This document shows, piece after piece, positions 9,142 to 17,896 of a stretch of DNA of 64,000 nucleotides. This stretch comes from Aliishimia sp965656085. GTDB taxonomy: Bacteria > Pseudomonadota > Alphaproteobacteria > Rhodobacterales > Rhodobacteraceae. The DNA is taken from NCBI GenBank assembly GCA_965656085.1, contig CBFHJA010000006.1, positions 60,692-124,691 of the forward strand, given 5' to 3'. Position numbers and translations under genes: made by a program. How positions within the stretch are numbered: the first letter of the stretch is position 1; every line of letters begins with the position of its first letter. The notes under the pieces are model-generated. The model was not told the origin of the DNA, searched no databases, and saw nothing but the letters and a program-made list of their open reading frames with translations.

Positions 9142-9480
9142 TCCCGCTGCACGGTTCAGTCCGCCACGCACGGTCTTGTGCGAGAAGGTAACCTGTGGGA
9201 TAGACGAGGCGTGGAATTGCACGTGTAGGATGCATGAGCCATCCGGCTGCAATCAGGGAGTGTTGGTGGTGTGGCGCCGCGAGGACCGCCTCAAAGTGGA
9301 GTGAGGTTATAGCGAAAACGCGCGAGATATTGCCGAGTGCGGACCAAACAGCTGGACGACCGCCCAATTTCTTCGCATTTTTACTATATTTTTGACATTC
9401 GTTACATATACGAAACGTCAATTGTTATAAGGCAAGGTAGACCCCGCGGAGCCGCGGTGCTCACCAGAACGAGGGACATA
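9142..9480. other. Intergenic region upstream of galU
   Basis: 339 bp between kdsB and galU. The first 200 bp hold nothing recognisable. The last 120 bp are strikingly AT-rich against the surrounding DNA and carry the probable galU promoter and an imperfect palindrome, listed separately. Confidence 0.7.
9392..9431 (+). promoter_or_regulatory. Putative galU promoter with overlapping palindrome
   Basis: A consensus TTGACA at 9392-9397 sits in an AT-rich tract. TATAAG at 9426-9431 is too far for a standard spacer, and ACGTCA at the 17-bp position is poor, so the -10 is uncertain. TTCGT at 9398-9402 and ACGAA at 9410-9414 form inverted arms, and TGAC (9393) and GTCA (9417-9420) extend them, giving an operator-like dyad beginning at the -35 box. 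Confidence 0.4.
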
Positions 9481-10374
9481 ATGCGTAAAAAAGTTACCAA
9501 GGCGATTTTCCCGGTAGCCGGACTTGGAACCCGCTTTTTGCCGGCGACCAAATCGGTGCCAAAGGAAATCATGACCCTCGTGGATCGTCCGCTCATCCAA
9601 TACGCGATCGACGAAGCCCGGGAAGCCGGGATCAAGGAATTCATCTTCGTGACCTCGCGCGGCAAGGGCGCGCTTGAGGACTATTTCGACCACGCCCCGA
9701 CGCTGGAGCAGGAGCTTCGCAAGAAGGGCAAGACCGAGCTTCTGGACATTCTGAAATCCACCAATATGGACAGCGGCGCGATCGCCTATATCCGCCAGCA
9801 CAAGGCGCTGGGGCTTGGGCACGCGGTCTGGTGCGCCCGGCGGCTGATCGCCAACGAGCCTTTCGCGGTGATCCTGCCCGACGACGTCATCGCCGCCGAA
9901 AAGCCATGCCTGAAGCAAATGGTCGAAGCCTATGAGGAAACCGGCGGCAACATGGTCGCCGCGATGGAAGTCCCGCAGGACAAGACCAGCGCCTATGGCG
10001 TGCTCGACGTGAAGGAAGACATGGGCTCCATCGTGTCCGTGAACGGCATGGTGGAAAAGCCGGCGGCCGATCAGGCCCCGTCCAACCTCGCGGTGATCGG
10101 GCGCTATATCCTGTCGCCGAACGTGCTGAGCAACCTCAACAAGATGAAAACCGGCGCGGGCGGAGAAATTCAGCTGACCGACGCCATCGCTTCGGAAATC
10201 GAGCAAGGTCACGGCGTCTATGGCTACCGTTTCCGGGGCCAGCGCTTCGATTGCGGCAGCAAATCTGGCTTCCTGCAAGCCACGGTGGCCTTCGGTCTGG
10301 CGCGGGACGAGTTGCGCGCGGACCTTTTCGAGTATTTGCAAGACGTGGTGAATGTGGGACAAGCAGCCGAGTAA
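9481..10374 (+). CDS. galU: UTP--glucose-1-phosphate uridylyltransferase
   Basis: A 297-aa nucleotidyltransferase making UDP-glucose from UTP and glucose-1-phosphate. The N-terminal signature is intact (FPVAGLGTRFLPATKSVPKE), followed by FVTSRGKGALEDYFD, LGLGHAVWCAR, ILPDDVI and GEIQLTDAI. The ATG at 9481 is chosen because GAGGG lies 5-9 nt upstream and residues start exactly at the family N-terminus. It is followed after 22 bp by galE, so UDP-glucose and UDP-galactose supply is likely dedicated to the glycosyltransferases that follow. Confidence 0.95.
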   Translation: MRKKVTKAIFPVAGLGTRFLPATKSVPKEIMTLVDRPLIQYAIDEAREAGIKEFIFVTSRGKGALEDYFDHAPTLEQELRKKGKTELLDILKSTNMDSGAIAYIRQHKALGLGHAVWCARRLIANEPFAVILPDDVIAAEKPCLKQMVEAYEETGGNMVAAMEVPQDKTSAYGVLDVKEDMGSIVSVNGMVEKPAADQAPSNLAVIGRYILSPNVLSNLNKMKTGAGGEIQLTDAIASEIEQGHGVYGYRFRGQRFDCGSKSGFLQATVAFGLARDELRADLFEYLQDVVNVGQAAE

Positions 10375-10396
10375 ACGAACGCTCGGACGCTGTTTG

Positions 10397-11380
10397 ATGA
10401 CCCATATTCTTGTGACCGGCGGGGCGGGCTATATCGGCTCGCACGCGTGCAAAGCCCTGAAGGCCGCCGGCTACACGCCCGTCACCTTCGACAATCTCGA
10501 AACCGGCTGGGAAGACGCGGTGAAGTTCGGGCCCTTCGAGAAGGGCGATCTGATGGACCGCGCCCGGCTCGATGCCGTTTTCGCCGCTTATCAACCCGCT
10601 GCCGTCATGCATTTCGCCGCGCTTAGTCAGGTCGGCGAATCAATGCAGAACCCCGGGAAATACTGGCGTAACAACGTGCTCGGCTCGCTCACGCTGATCG
10701 AGGCCGCCGTTGCCGCAGGCTGTCTCGATTTCGTCTTCTCCTCGACCTGCGCCACCTATGGCGAGCAGGACGGGGTGACGCTGGATGAAAGCTGCCCCCA
10801 AGAGCCGATCAACGCCTATGGTGGCTCGAAACGCGCGATTGAGGAAATCCTGCGCGATTTCGAGGCCGCGCATGGGCTACGCTCGGTGATCTTTCGGTAT
10901 TTCAACGTCGCCGGGGCGGACCCCGAGGCCGAGATCGGCGAGCATCACCGGCCCGAGACCCATCTCATTCCGATCATGCTGGAGGCCATCGACGGGCAGC
11001 GCCCCGCGCTCACCATCAATGGCACGGATTATGACACGCCGGATGGGACCTGCATCCGCGACTACGTGCATGTCTGCGATCTGGTGGACGCGCATGTGCT
11101 GGGGCTGACATGGCTCAAGGAGGGCAAGGGCAGCCGGGTGTTCAATCTCGGCACCGGGGACGGGTTTTCGGTGCGGGAGGTGATCGAGCAATCGCGGGCC
11201 GTGACCAACCGGGCCGTGCCCTGCACTGAGGGGCCGCGCCGCGCCGGGGATTGCACGAAGCTCGTGTCGGGCTCGACCCGTGCGGTCACGGAACTGGGCT
11301 GGTCCCCGACACGGTCCACGATGAAGGACATGATCGCCGATGCGTGGAGATGGCACCAGAACGGCCATTACGAAAAGTAG
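10397..11380 (+). CDS. galE: UDP-glucose 4-epimerase
   Basis: A 327-aa extended short-chain dehydrogenase/epimerase that interconverts UDP-glucose and UDP-galactose with bound NAD. Evidence: Rossmann motif VTGGAGYIGSHACKAL at the N-terminus, FSSTCATYG with the catalytic Ser/Thr, YGGSKRAIEE as the YxxxK pair, FRYFNVAGADP, and DGTCIRDYVHVCDLVDAH. The ATG at 10397 starts at the Rossmann strand. The 3' end overlaps the next glycosyltransferase by 41 bp, so it is in an operon with galU. Confidence 0.94.
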   Translation: MTHILVTGGAGYIGSHACKALKAAGYTPVTFDNLETGWEDAVKFGPFEKGDLMDRARLDAVFAAYQPAAVMHFAALSQVGESMQNPGKYWRNNVLGSLTLIEAAVAAGCLDFVFSSTCATYGEQDGVTLDESCPQEPINAYGGSKRAIEEILRDFEAAHGLRSVIFRYFNVAGADPEAEIGEHHRPETHLIPIMLEAIDGQRPALTINGTDYDTPDGTCIRDYVHVCDLVDAHVLGLTWLKEGKGSRVFNLGTGDGFSVREVIEQSRAVTNRAVPCTEGPRRAGDCTKLVSGSTRAVTELGWSPTRSTMKDMIADAWRWHQNGHYEK

Positions 11381-12419
11381 CGTTCCGGTCTCGCCGCTGC
11401 TGGCGTACCGGCGTCGGTGGATCCGCAAGCGGGCGCTCTGGCGCGCGTTCCGCAAACGGCGAGAGCTTTCGCTTGTTGCGGACCGGCGCGGGCAGATCCG
11501 ACCGGGCGCCATTCTGACCTTCACCACGCTGCGCAACGAGGCGATGCGGCTGCCCTATTTTCTGGAACACTACCGGCGGCTCGGGGTCGATCATTTCATG
11601 ATGGTCGACAATGGCAGCGAGGACGGCAGCGACGCCTTTCTCGCAGCGCAGCCCGACGTCACGCTCTGGCAAACCCATGCCAGCTACCGCGCGTCCCGCT
11701 TCGGGGTGCATTGGCTCAACTGGCTGAAATGGCGCTATGCGCACGGGCATTGGGTCCTTGTCGCGGATGCCGACGAGCTTCTTGTCTACCCCGACTGTGA
11801 GACGCGTGGGCTGCGGGAGTTGACCGGTTGGCTCGCGGCACGGGGGCAGCCCGCGATGGGCGCGATCATGCTCGATCTCTATCCCAAGGGATCGCCCGAT
11901 GCGCAGAGCTATGCGCCGGGGCAAGACCCGACCGAGGTGCTGGGGTGGTATGATGCGCATGGCTACTGGGTGCAAAGGCAGGAAAAGCTCGGCAATCTGT
12001 GGCTGCAGGGCGGGCCGCGCGCGCGGATGTTTTTCGAGGGCGATCCGGCGCGCGCCCCGACGCTCAACAAGATCCCGCTGGTGCATTGGCGGCGCGGCTA
12101 TGCCTTCATGAACTCCACCCATTCGGCGCTTCCGTCCCGGCTCAACGAGGTCTGGCAGGCCGGGGTCAGTGGCGCGCTGCTGCACACCAAGTTCCTGCCC
12201 GGCACGGCCGAACGCGCGCGGATCGAGCAGGTGCGCGACGAGCATTTTCAGGTCGGCACGCGCTACGCCGATTACTACGAGAGCCTGACGCACGGCCCGG
12301 ATCTCTGGGCGCCATCATCTTCGTGCTATACCGGCGTGGCCGGGCTCGAAGCCGACGGGCTCATCCAGCGCGGTGACTGGTCGTCTGTTGGCCGCGAAAA
12401 CGCTCGCAAATCAGCTTAG
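11340..12419 (+). CDS. Glycosyltransferase family 2-like (DUF23/GT92-type fold), copy 1
   Basis: A 359-aa protein with the small Glyco_tranf_2_4-type core: FTTLRNEAMRLPYFLEHYRR, then HFMMVDNGSEDGS as the nucleotide-sugar-binding strand and VADADELLVYP as the DxD-like metal site. No signal peptide; the Arg-rich N-terminus (RRRWIRKRALWRAFRKRREL) suggests peripheral membrane binding. The ATG at 11340, inside galE, is the only ATG before the conserved core, with AAGGA 11 nt upstream. The next gene is a clear paralogue. Sugar and acceptor are unknown; the cluster suggests surface polysaccharide assembly. Confidence 0.8.
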   Translation: MRGDGTRTAITKSSVPVSPLLAYRRRWIRKRALWRAFRKRRELSLVADRRGQIRPGAILTFTTLRNEAMRLPYFLEHYRRLGVDHFMMVDNGSEDGSDAFLAAQPDVTLWQTHASYRASRFGVHWLNWLKWRYAHGHWVLVADADELLVYPDCETRGLRELTGWLAARGQPAMGAIMLDLYPKGSPDAQSYAPGQDPTEVLGWYDAHGYWVQRQEKLGNLWLQGGPRARMFFEGDPARAPTLNKIPLVHWRRGYAFMNSTHSALPSRLNEVWQAGVSGALLHTKFLPGTAERARIEQVRDEHFQVGTRYADYYESLTHGPDLWAPSSSCYTGVAGLEADGLIQRGDWSSVGRENARKSA

Positions 12420-12474
12420 AGTCTATAAGTTCAAATGCTAAAGAAAATTAAAGCATCGCCTGCTAAGGAAAGGT

Positions 12475-13527
12475 GTGGAACGGGCAGTTCATGGTTCGGA
12501 CAAAGGAGGCAGTTTGGGCATTCTGGGCTCATATCGGATGCGGTTGAAGCGCAAGCGGTATCGTTTGCGGGCATGGCGCAAGCGGCGCCAACTCGCGCCC
12601 GTGCAGGACCGGACCGGGGTCGTGCGGCCGGGCGATCTGCTGCTCGTGACCACGCTGCGCAACGAAGCCGTGCGGCTGCCCTATTTCCTGTCCTACTACC
12701 GGGCCTGCGGGATCAATCACTTCCTGATCGTGGACAATGACAGTGACGACGGCTCGCGGGACTATCTCGCAGCCCAGCCCGACGTCTCGCTCTGGCACGC
12801 CGCGGCGAGCTACAAGGCCGCGCGCTACGGGCTCGACTGGACCAACTGGCTGGCGCGGAAATATGCCCATGGGCATTGGCTGCTGACCGTCGATCCCGAC
12901 GAGTTCTTCATCTATCCGTTCTGCGACACGCGCCCGCTTCGGGCGCTCACCGACTGGCTCGACACGTGTTCCATCCGCGCGTTCAGCGCGATGCTGCTCG
13001 ACATGTATCCCAAGGGCAAGCTGAGCGCGCAGCCCTATGAGGCCGGGCAGGACCCGTTCGAGATCGTGTGCTGGTTCGACAGCGGCAACTACACCATCTC
13101 GCGCAACCCGTCTTTCGGGAACCTGTGGATACAGGGCGGGGCGCGGGCGCGCGTGTTTTTTCAGGACAAGCCGGACAAGGCCCCGGCGCTGAACAAGATA
13201 CCGCTGGTGAAATGGAACCGGCGCTACACCTATGTCAGCTCGACCCACATGCTTTTGCCGCGCGGGCTGAACCTCGTCTATGACGCCTGGGGCGGCGAGA
13301 AAGCCAGCGGGATCCTGCTGCACGCGAAGTTCCTCGACACGTTCCGCGCCAAGGCCGCCGAGGAATTGTCCCGCAAGCAGCATTATGCCAGCTCGGCGGA
13401 ATATAAAGCCTATGCCGAGACAGTGGGGGAGGAAGACCTGCAACTGTGGTGTCCGTGGTCGGAGAAATACATCAACTGGCGGCAACTCGAAATTCTGGGT
13501 CTGATGTCCAAGGGGAACTGGGCATGA
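12475..13527 (+). CDS. Glycosyltransferase family 2-like (DUF23/GT92-type fold), copy 2
   Basis: A 350-aa paralogue of the gene before it, sharing motifs in order: TTLRNEAVRLPYFLSYYRA, HFLIVDNDSDDGS, YAHGHWLLTVDPDEFFIYPF, MYPKGK, GNLWIQGGARARVFF, and LNKIPLVKWNRRY. The start is uncertain: GTG at 12475 has AAGGA 5 nt upstream, while TTG at 12514 has a perfect AAGGAGG but only 4 nt away, and ATG at 12538 is the first ATG. It lies after a 55-bp AT-rich gap and its stop overlaps the GT14 gene start (ATGA), so it is co-translated with that gene. Confidence 0.8.
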   Translation: MERAVHGSDKGGSLGILGSYRMRLKRKRYRLRAWRKRRQLAPVQDRTGVVRPGDLLLVTTLRNEAVRLPYFLSYYRACGINHFLIVDNDSDDGSRDYLAAQPDVSLWHAAASYKAARYGLDWTNWLARKYAHGHWLLTVDPDEFFIYPFCDTRPLRALTDWLDTCSIRAFSAMLLDMYPKGKLSAQPYEAGQDPFEIVCWFDSGNYTISRNPSFGNLWIQGGARARVFFQDKPDKAPALNKIPLVKWNRRYTYVSSTHMLLPRGLNLVYDAWGGEKASGILLHAKFLDTFRAKAAEELSRKQHYASSAEYKAYAETVGEEDLQLWCPWSEKYINWRQLEILGLMSKGNWA

Positions 13528-15242
13528 GCGGCACGGTCGGGATCGTGATGCTGGTGCACACCGCGCTGGAGCGCGCCGAGCAGGTTGCGCGGCACTGGTC
13601 CAAGTCGGGCTGCCCGGTGGTGATCCATATCGACAAAGCGGTGCCGCGCGCCAAGGCGGACGCGTTTCGGGCCAAGCTCGCCGATCTGCGCGATGTCGGC
13701 TTTTCCGCGCGGTTCCGTTGCGAGTGGGGCACGTGGGGACTGGTCGCGGCCAGTCAGGCCGCCGCCGAACAGGTTCTGACCCAGCACGCGACGGTGCGTC
13801 ACGTCTATCTTACCTCCGGGGCCTGCCTGCCGCTGCGCCCGGTCGCCGAGTTGATCGACTATCTCGACGCCCGCCCGCAGACCGATTTCATCGAGAGCGC
13901 CACCACCGAGGACGTGCCATGGACCGTCGGGGGGCTCGACGCGGAGCGCTTCACCTTGCGCTTCCCGTTCTCGTGGCGGCGGCAGCGCTGGCTGTTTGAC
14001 CGATATGTGGATCTGCAGCGCCGGTTGCGGCTGACGCGGCGGGTGCCCGAGGGGCTTGACCCGCATCTGGGCAGCCAGTGGTGGTGTCTGACGCGGCAAA
14101 CCCTGAGCGCCATTCTGCAAGATCCCGAGCGCCCCCGCCATGACCGCTATTTCCGGCAGGTCTGGATCCCGGACGAGAGCTATTTCCAGACCCTCGCGCG
14201 GCGTTATTCGAGGCGGATCGAGAGCCGGTCGCTGACCCTGTCGAAGTTTGATTTTCAGGGCAAACCGCATATTTTCTATGATGATCATCTGCAGCTTCTG
14301 CGCCGGTCGGACTGCTTTGTGGCGCGCAAGATTTGGCCGCATGCGGATCGTCTTTATGACACGTTCCTGTCCGACGATCCGGGCGTGCTCAAGAAGACCG
14401 AACCCAACCCCGGCAAGATCGACCGCGTGTTCAGCAAGGCGGTGGAGCGGCGCACGCGCGGGCGGGCCGGTCTGTATATGCAAAGCCGCTTTCCGAACCG
14501 CAATCGCGAGAACGGGATCAGTGCCGGGCCCTATTCGGTCTTCGAGGGCTTTGGTGAGCTGTTCGACGATTTCGCGCCGTGGCTCGCGCGGATGACAGGC
14601 GCGCGCGTGCATGGGCATCTGTTTCACGCGCGCCGGGTCGAGTTCGCCGACGAGCAGAGCATCATCGCTGGCGGTCTCACCGCCTCCGTGAAGCAGCGCG
14701 ATTACAACCCGGAGGCCTTTCTGACCAACCTGATCTGGAACACGCGCGGCGAGCGGCAATGCTTTCAGTTCGGTCCGCAGAGCAAGCAGGACATCACATG
14801 GCGGATGCTCACCGATCCCAATGCGCATATCTCGGTGATCTCGGGCGCGTGGGCCATCCCGCTGTTCCGCGCCAATCGCGACTTTCAGGACCTGCGCAAG
14901 AAAGCCGCGCGGCTCCAGCAAATCGAAAGCGACCATCTGGCGGAATTGCGCAAGGGGCATGTGAAGGCGCGGGTGCAGATCTGGACGCTTGCGGAATTCA
15001 TCGAGGCGCCGATGGATGCGCTGCAGTCCATCGTGGATCAGATCGCGCCGGGGGCCGCGCGCCCGCTTTCGGAAGCGCCGCGCATGGTCGATCTGACCGG
15101 GTTCGGGCAGTTTCTGCAAAACCTCAAGAATCAGGGGATGCATCCCTATCTGATGGGCGATTTCCCCGCTGATCCCGCCGCGCCGCGGGGCACCGGGGCC
15201 AATAAACCCCGCAAACCCTATCTGGTAACGCGCGCGCAATGA
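13524..15242 (+). CDS. Core-2/I-branching-type beta-1,6-N-acetylglucosaminyltransferase (GT14) with long C-terminal extension
   Basis: A 572-aa protein. The N-terminal half (about 1-270) is GT14-like: VGIVMLVHTALERAEQVARH, IHIDKAVP, FRCEWGTWGLVAASQAAAEQ, YLTSGACLPLRP and LGSQWWCLTR. A C-terminal region (about 290-570) without a general enzyme signature follows. Such extensions are known mainly from Rhodobacterales and carried as domains of unknown function. It probably adds branch sugars to an envelope polysaccharide. Start and stop overlap the flanking genes by 4 bp each, so it is translationally coupled to the glycosyltransferase before it and the sulfotransferase-like gene after it. Confidence 0.82.
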   Translation: MSGTVGIVMLVHTALERAEQVARHWSKSGCPVVIHIDKAVPRAKADAFRAKLADLRDVGFSARFRCEWGTWGLVAASQAAAEQVLTQHATVRHVYLTSGACLPLRPVAELIDYLDARPQTDFIESATTEDVPWTVGGLDAERFTLRFPFSWRRQRWLFDRYVDLQRRLRLTRRVPEGLDPHLGSQWWCLTRQTLSAILQDPERPRHDRYFRQVWIPDESYFQTLARRYSRRIESRSLTLSKFDFQGKPHIFYDDHLQLLRRSDCFVARKIWPHADRLYDTFLSDDPGVLKKTEPNPGKIDRVFSKAVERRTRGRAGLYMQSRFPNRNRENGISAGPYSVFEGFGELFDDFAPWLARMTGARVHGHLFHARRVEFADEQSIIAGGLTASVKQRDYNPEAFLTNLIWNTRGERQCFQFGPQSKQDITWRMLTDPNAHISVISGAWAIPLFRANRDFQDLRKKAARLQQIESDHLAELRKGHVKARVQIWTLAEFIEAPMDALQSIVDQIAPGAARPLSEAPRMVDLTGFGQFLQNLKNQGMHPYLMGDFPADPAAPRGTGANKPRKPYLVTRAQ

Positions 15243-16669
15243 GGGATCGGTTCGACAGTTTCGTGGTGTTCGCCGAGATGCGCACCGGGTCCAACTTTCT
15301 GGAAACAAATCTGAACGCGCTGGACGGCGTGGCCTGCCATGGCGAGGCGTTCAATCCGCATTTTCTCGGCTATCCCAAGACCGAAACGATTCTCGGGATT
15401 GATCAGGCCGGACGGGATGCGGCGCCAGAGCGTCTGCTGGATGCGATCCGGGATCAGCCGGGGGTGCTGGGCGGCTTTCGCTACTTCCACAACCACGATC
15501 CACGGGTTCTGGACCGCTGTCTCGACGATCCGCGCATGGCGAAGATCATCCTCACCCGCAACCCGGCCGAAAGCTACATCTCGTGGCGGATCGCGCAGGA
15601 AACCGGGCAGTGGAAGCTCACCGACGTGAAGGCGCGCAAGGCCGGGACCGCGTGGTTCGACCCGGAGGTCTTCGCGCGCCATATCGAGGCGCTGCAGGCG
15701 TTTCAGGTCATGCTGATGCAGCGATTGCAGGTCGCGGGGCAGACCGCGTTCTACATCGGGTATGAAGACCTTCGGAGCCTTGAGGTAATGAACGGTCTGG
15801 CGGCCTTTCTGGGCGTGCCCGCGCGGCTGGACGCGCTCGACAAGACGCTCAAGGTGCAAAATCCCGCGCCGCTGTCGGACAAGGTCGAGAATTTCGAGGC
15901 GATGCAGGCCGCGCTGGCGGGGATCGACCGGTTCAATCTGACGCGCACGCCGAATTTCGAGCCAAGGCGCGGACCGGCGGTGCCGACCTATATCGCGGCT
16001 GCGGAGACGCCATTGCTCTACGTGCCGATGAAGGGCGGGCCAGTCCAGCAGATCGAAGCGTGGCTGGCGGCGGTGGACGGGGTGCCGGAGAGCAAACTGC
16101 AGCGCAAGCTCTCGCAGAAGCTCCTGCGGCAATGGAAGCGCAAGCATCCCGGGCATCGCAGTTTCACCGTGCTGCGGCATCCGGCGGCGCGGGCGCATCA
16201 TGCCTTCTGCACCCATATTCTGAACCCCGGGCCAGAGGCCTACCCGCTCATTCGCGAAACCCTGCGCAGGCGCTACAAGTTGCCGATCCCCGAGGATGCG
16301 CCCGGGCCCGGTTGGAGCGCGGAGGCGCACCGGGCGGCGTTTTTGGCGTTTCTGGCCTTCCTGAAAGGCAATCTCAACGGGCAAACCGCGATCCGCGTCG
16401 ATGCGGCGTGGTGCAGCCAGGCGCAGGCGTTGCAGGGTGTTGCGGAGTTCGTCACGCCCGATCTGGTGATCCGGGAGAGCGATCTTGCCGAAGATCTGGC
16501 CGCGTTGGCGCGCCGGGTGGGCTGTGCCTGCCCTGCATTGCCAGCGGAGACAGCGGACAGCCCGTTTGCGCTCACGGAGATTTATGACCGGGAGGTCGAG
16601 GAGGCCACGCGGGCCGCCTATCAGCGCGATTACATGATGTTCGGGTTCGGGCCGTTCAGGCCGCTCTGA
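15239..16669 (+). CDS. Sulfotransferase-like protein (annotated NodH in relatives), possibly two sulfotransferase folds
   Basis: A 476-aa protein. The N-terminal half has a PAPS-binding-like loop (FAEMRTGSNFLETNLNAL) and a second cofactor motif (ILTRNPAESYISWRIAQE), as in Stf0/NodH-type sulfotransferases that move sulfate from PAPS to a glycan. The C-terminal half (about 260-470) has a second, weaker set: LLYVPMKGGPVQQIEAWL, resembling the IPKTGG loop, and SFTVLRHPAARAHHAFCTHI, resembling the RHP 3'-phosphate motif of Sulfotransfer_2. This suggests a tandem, with the second site degenerate. It is last in the galU-galE-GT series and overlaps the GT14 gene. CysQ in the block supports PAPS use. 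Confidence 0.72.
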   Translation: MRDRFDSFVVFAEMRTGSNFLETNLNALDGVACHGEAFNPHFLGYPKTETILGIDQAGRDAAPERLLDAIRDQPGVLGGFRYFHNHDPRVLDRCLDDPRMAKIILTRNPAESYISWRIAQETGQWKLTDVKARKAGTAWFDPEVFARHIEALQAFQVMLMQRLQVAGQTAFYIGYEDLRSLEVMNGLAAFLGVPARLDALDKTLKVQNPAPLSDKVENFEAMQAALAGIDRFNLTRTPNFEPRRGPAVPTYIAAAETPLLYVPMKGGPVQQIEAWLAAVDGVPESKLQRKLSQKLLRQWKRKHPGHRSFTVLRHPAARAHHAFCTHILNPGPEAYPLIRETLRRRYKLPIPEDAPGPGWSAEAHRAAFLAFLAFLKGNLNGQTAIRVDAAWCSQAQALQGVAEFVTPDLVIRESDLAEDLAALARRVGCACPALPAETADSPFALTEIYDREVEEATRAAYQRDYMMFGFGPFRPL

Positions 16670-17120
16670 CCGGAGGGGTCTCGCTCAGGATCGTGTAGAG
16701 CGTTGCCGGGTCGAAATTGGCACGCAGTTTGGAGCAGACCGACGGCTCGCGCAGGGTGCGGGACACCAGCGCGAGCGCCTTGAGATGCTCGACACCGGCA
16801 CTTTCCGGAGCCAGCAGCGCGAAGGCGAGATCGACCGGTTCGCGGTCGACACTGTCGAAGTCGATCGGTTTGTCGAGCAGCACGAAGCAGCCGACCACCT
16901 TGTCAAGATCGTCGAGGCGGGCATGGGGCAGGGCGACGCCGTGACCGACACCGGTCGGGCCCAGCGCCTCACGCGCCCGCAGCGCGTCTGCGACCACCCC
17001 CGCGTCGAGCCCGTAGGCCGTGTGCGAAAGGTCTCCGAGCACCTGAAAGAGACGTTTCTTGCTCGAAACCGAGCCGGACACCTTGACGGCCTCCGGCTTG
17101 AGGAGTTTTGAAAAATCCAT
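16656..17120 (-). CDS. ptsN: PTS IIA-like nitrogen regulatory protein PtsN
   Basis: A 154-aa IIA-Ntr protein of the nitrogen phosphotransferase system, phosphorylated by NPr on the His in GHGVALPHARLDDLD. Family features follow in order: SSKKRLFQVLGDL, LRAREALGPTGVGHG, FVLLDKPIDFDSVD, PVDLAFALLAPESAGVEHLKAL. The ATG at 17120 matches the usual N-terminus; an upstream GTG at 17156 would add 12 residues. It sits downstream of hpf in the conserved lpt-hpf-ptsN order. Its 3' end overlaps the convergent sulfotransferase gene by 14 bp. Confidence 0.93.
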   Translation of the reverse strand: MDFSKLLKPEAVKVSGSVSSKKRLFQVLGDLSHTAYGLDAGVVADALRAREALGPTGVGHGVALPHARLDDLDKVVGCFVLLDKPIDFDSVDREPVDLAFALLAPESAGVEHLKALALVSRTLREPSVCSKLRANFDPATLYTILSETPPVRAA

Positions 17121-17165
17121 GACGCTTAAGAAACCTCTGCCCGCCGCAGCGCGCACCCTATTTCG

Positions 17166-17729
17166 TTAAGGATCGATCCAGCCGATATTGCCGTCATCGC
17201 GGCGATATACAACGTTCAGCCCGTCCTTGCTTTCATTTCTGAAGACCAACACAGGAGCACCGGCCAGTTCCATTTGCATCACCGCTTCACCAACCGAGAG
17301 GGATTGGATCTTGGTTTCCATCTCGGCGACGATGATCGGTTGCAAGCTCTGCGGCTCTGCCTCCGACGGTTCCGCTTCAGAGGCGAGGATATACGAGGAC
17401 GCGCCGATGAGTTCAACAGGTTCCGTGCGATCCTTGTGATGATCTTTCAACCTGCGTTTGTAGCGTCGCAGTTGCTTCTCCATCTTCGCGGCACAGGCGT
17501 CGAAAGAGGCATAGATCTCGTGTTCATGCGCCTTGGCCTGCGCGGTCAGACCGGTCGACAGGTGCACGGTGGCTTCACAGACATGCTCGTGACCGGAGCG
17601 GGAAAAGATCACATGCGCATCCGTGGGGCGCTCGGCGTATTTCGCAACGATCGCGCCAAGCTCATCCTTGACGTGTGTCTGCAGCGCTTCACCGATATCG
17701 ATCTGTTTTCCGCTTATTTGGTACCGCAT
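17166..17729 (-). CDS. hpf: Ribosome hibernation promoting factor, long form
   Basis: A 187-aa long-form HPF/RaiA. The N-terminal S30AE domain (about 1-100: MRYQISGKQIDIGEALQTHV, HEHEIYASFDACAAKMEKQL) binds the 30S subunit. The C-terminal dimerisation domain (about 130-187: VGEAVMQMELAGAPVLVFRN, NVVYRRDDGNIGWIDP) promotes 100S disome formation in stationary phase. The ATG at 17729 has AAAGGAG 5 nt upstream. In many proteobacteria rpoN lies between lptB and hpf; it is absent here, as in many Rhodobacterales. Confidence 0.94.
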   Translation of the reverse strand: MRYQISGKQIDIGEALQTHVKDELGAIVAKYAERPTDAHVIFSRSGHEHVCEATVHLSTGLTAQAKAHEHEIYASFDACAAKMEKQLRRYKRRLKDHHKDRTEPVELIGASSYILASEAEPSEAEPQSLQPIIVAEMETKIQSLSVGEAVMQMELAGAPVLVFRNESKDGLNVVYRRDDGNIGWIDP

Positions 17730-17896
17730 GGTATCTCCTTTTCGTTGGCTGAGCGAGGCACCGCGCCCGGGAGGTGCCGGGCGTGTCAGGTGCAACGTCA
17801 GGAAGGTCGGCGCGTCTGACTTATGTGGCCTCGCCACGCCTGCGGAGGGCAGGGCAGGGAAGGACCACCAGTTAGCAGTACGTGCGCCATACACCC

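Noticed and set aside
17730..17894. Upstream extension of hpf
   Set aside because: The ATG at 17729 has a strong ribosome site and begins the conserved S30AE domain; the extension has no conservation pattern.
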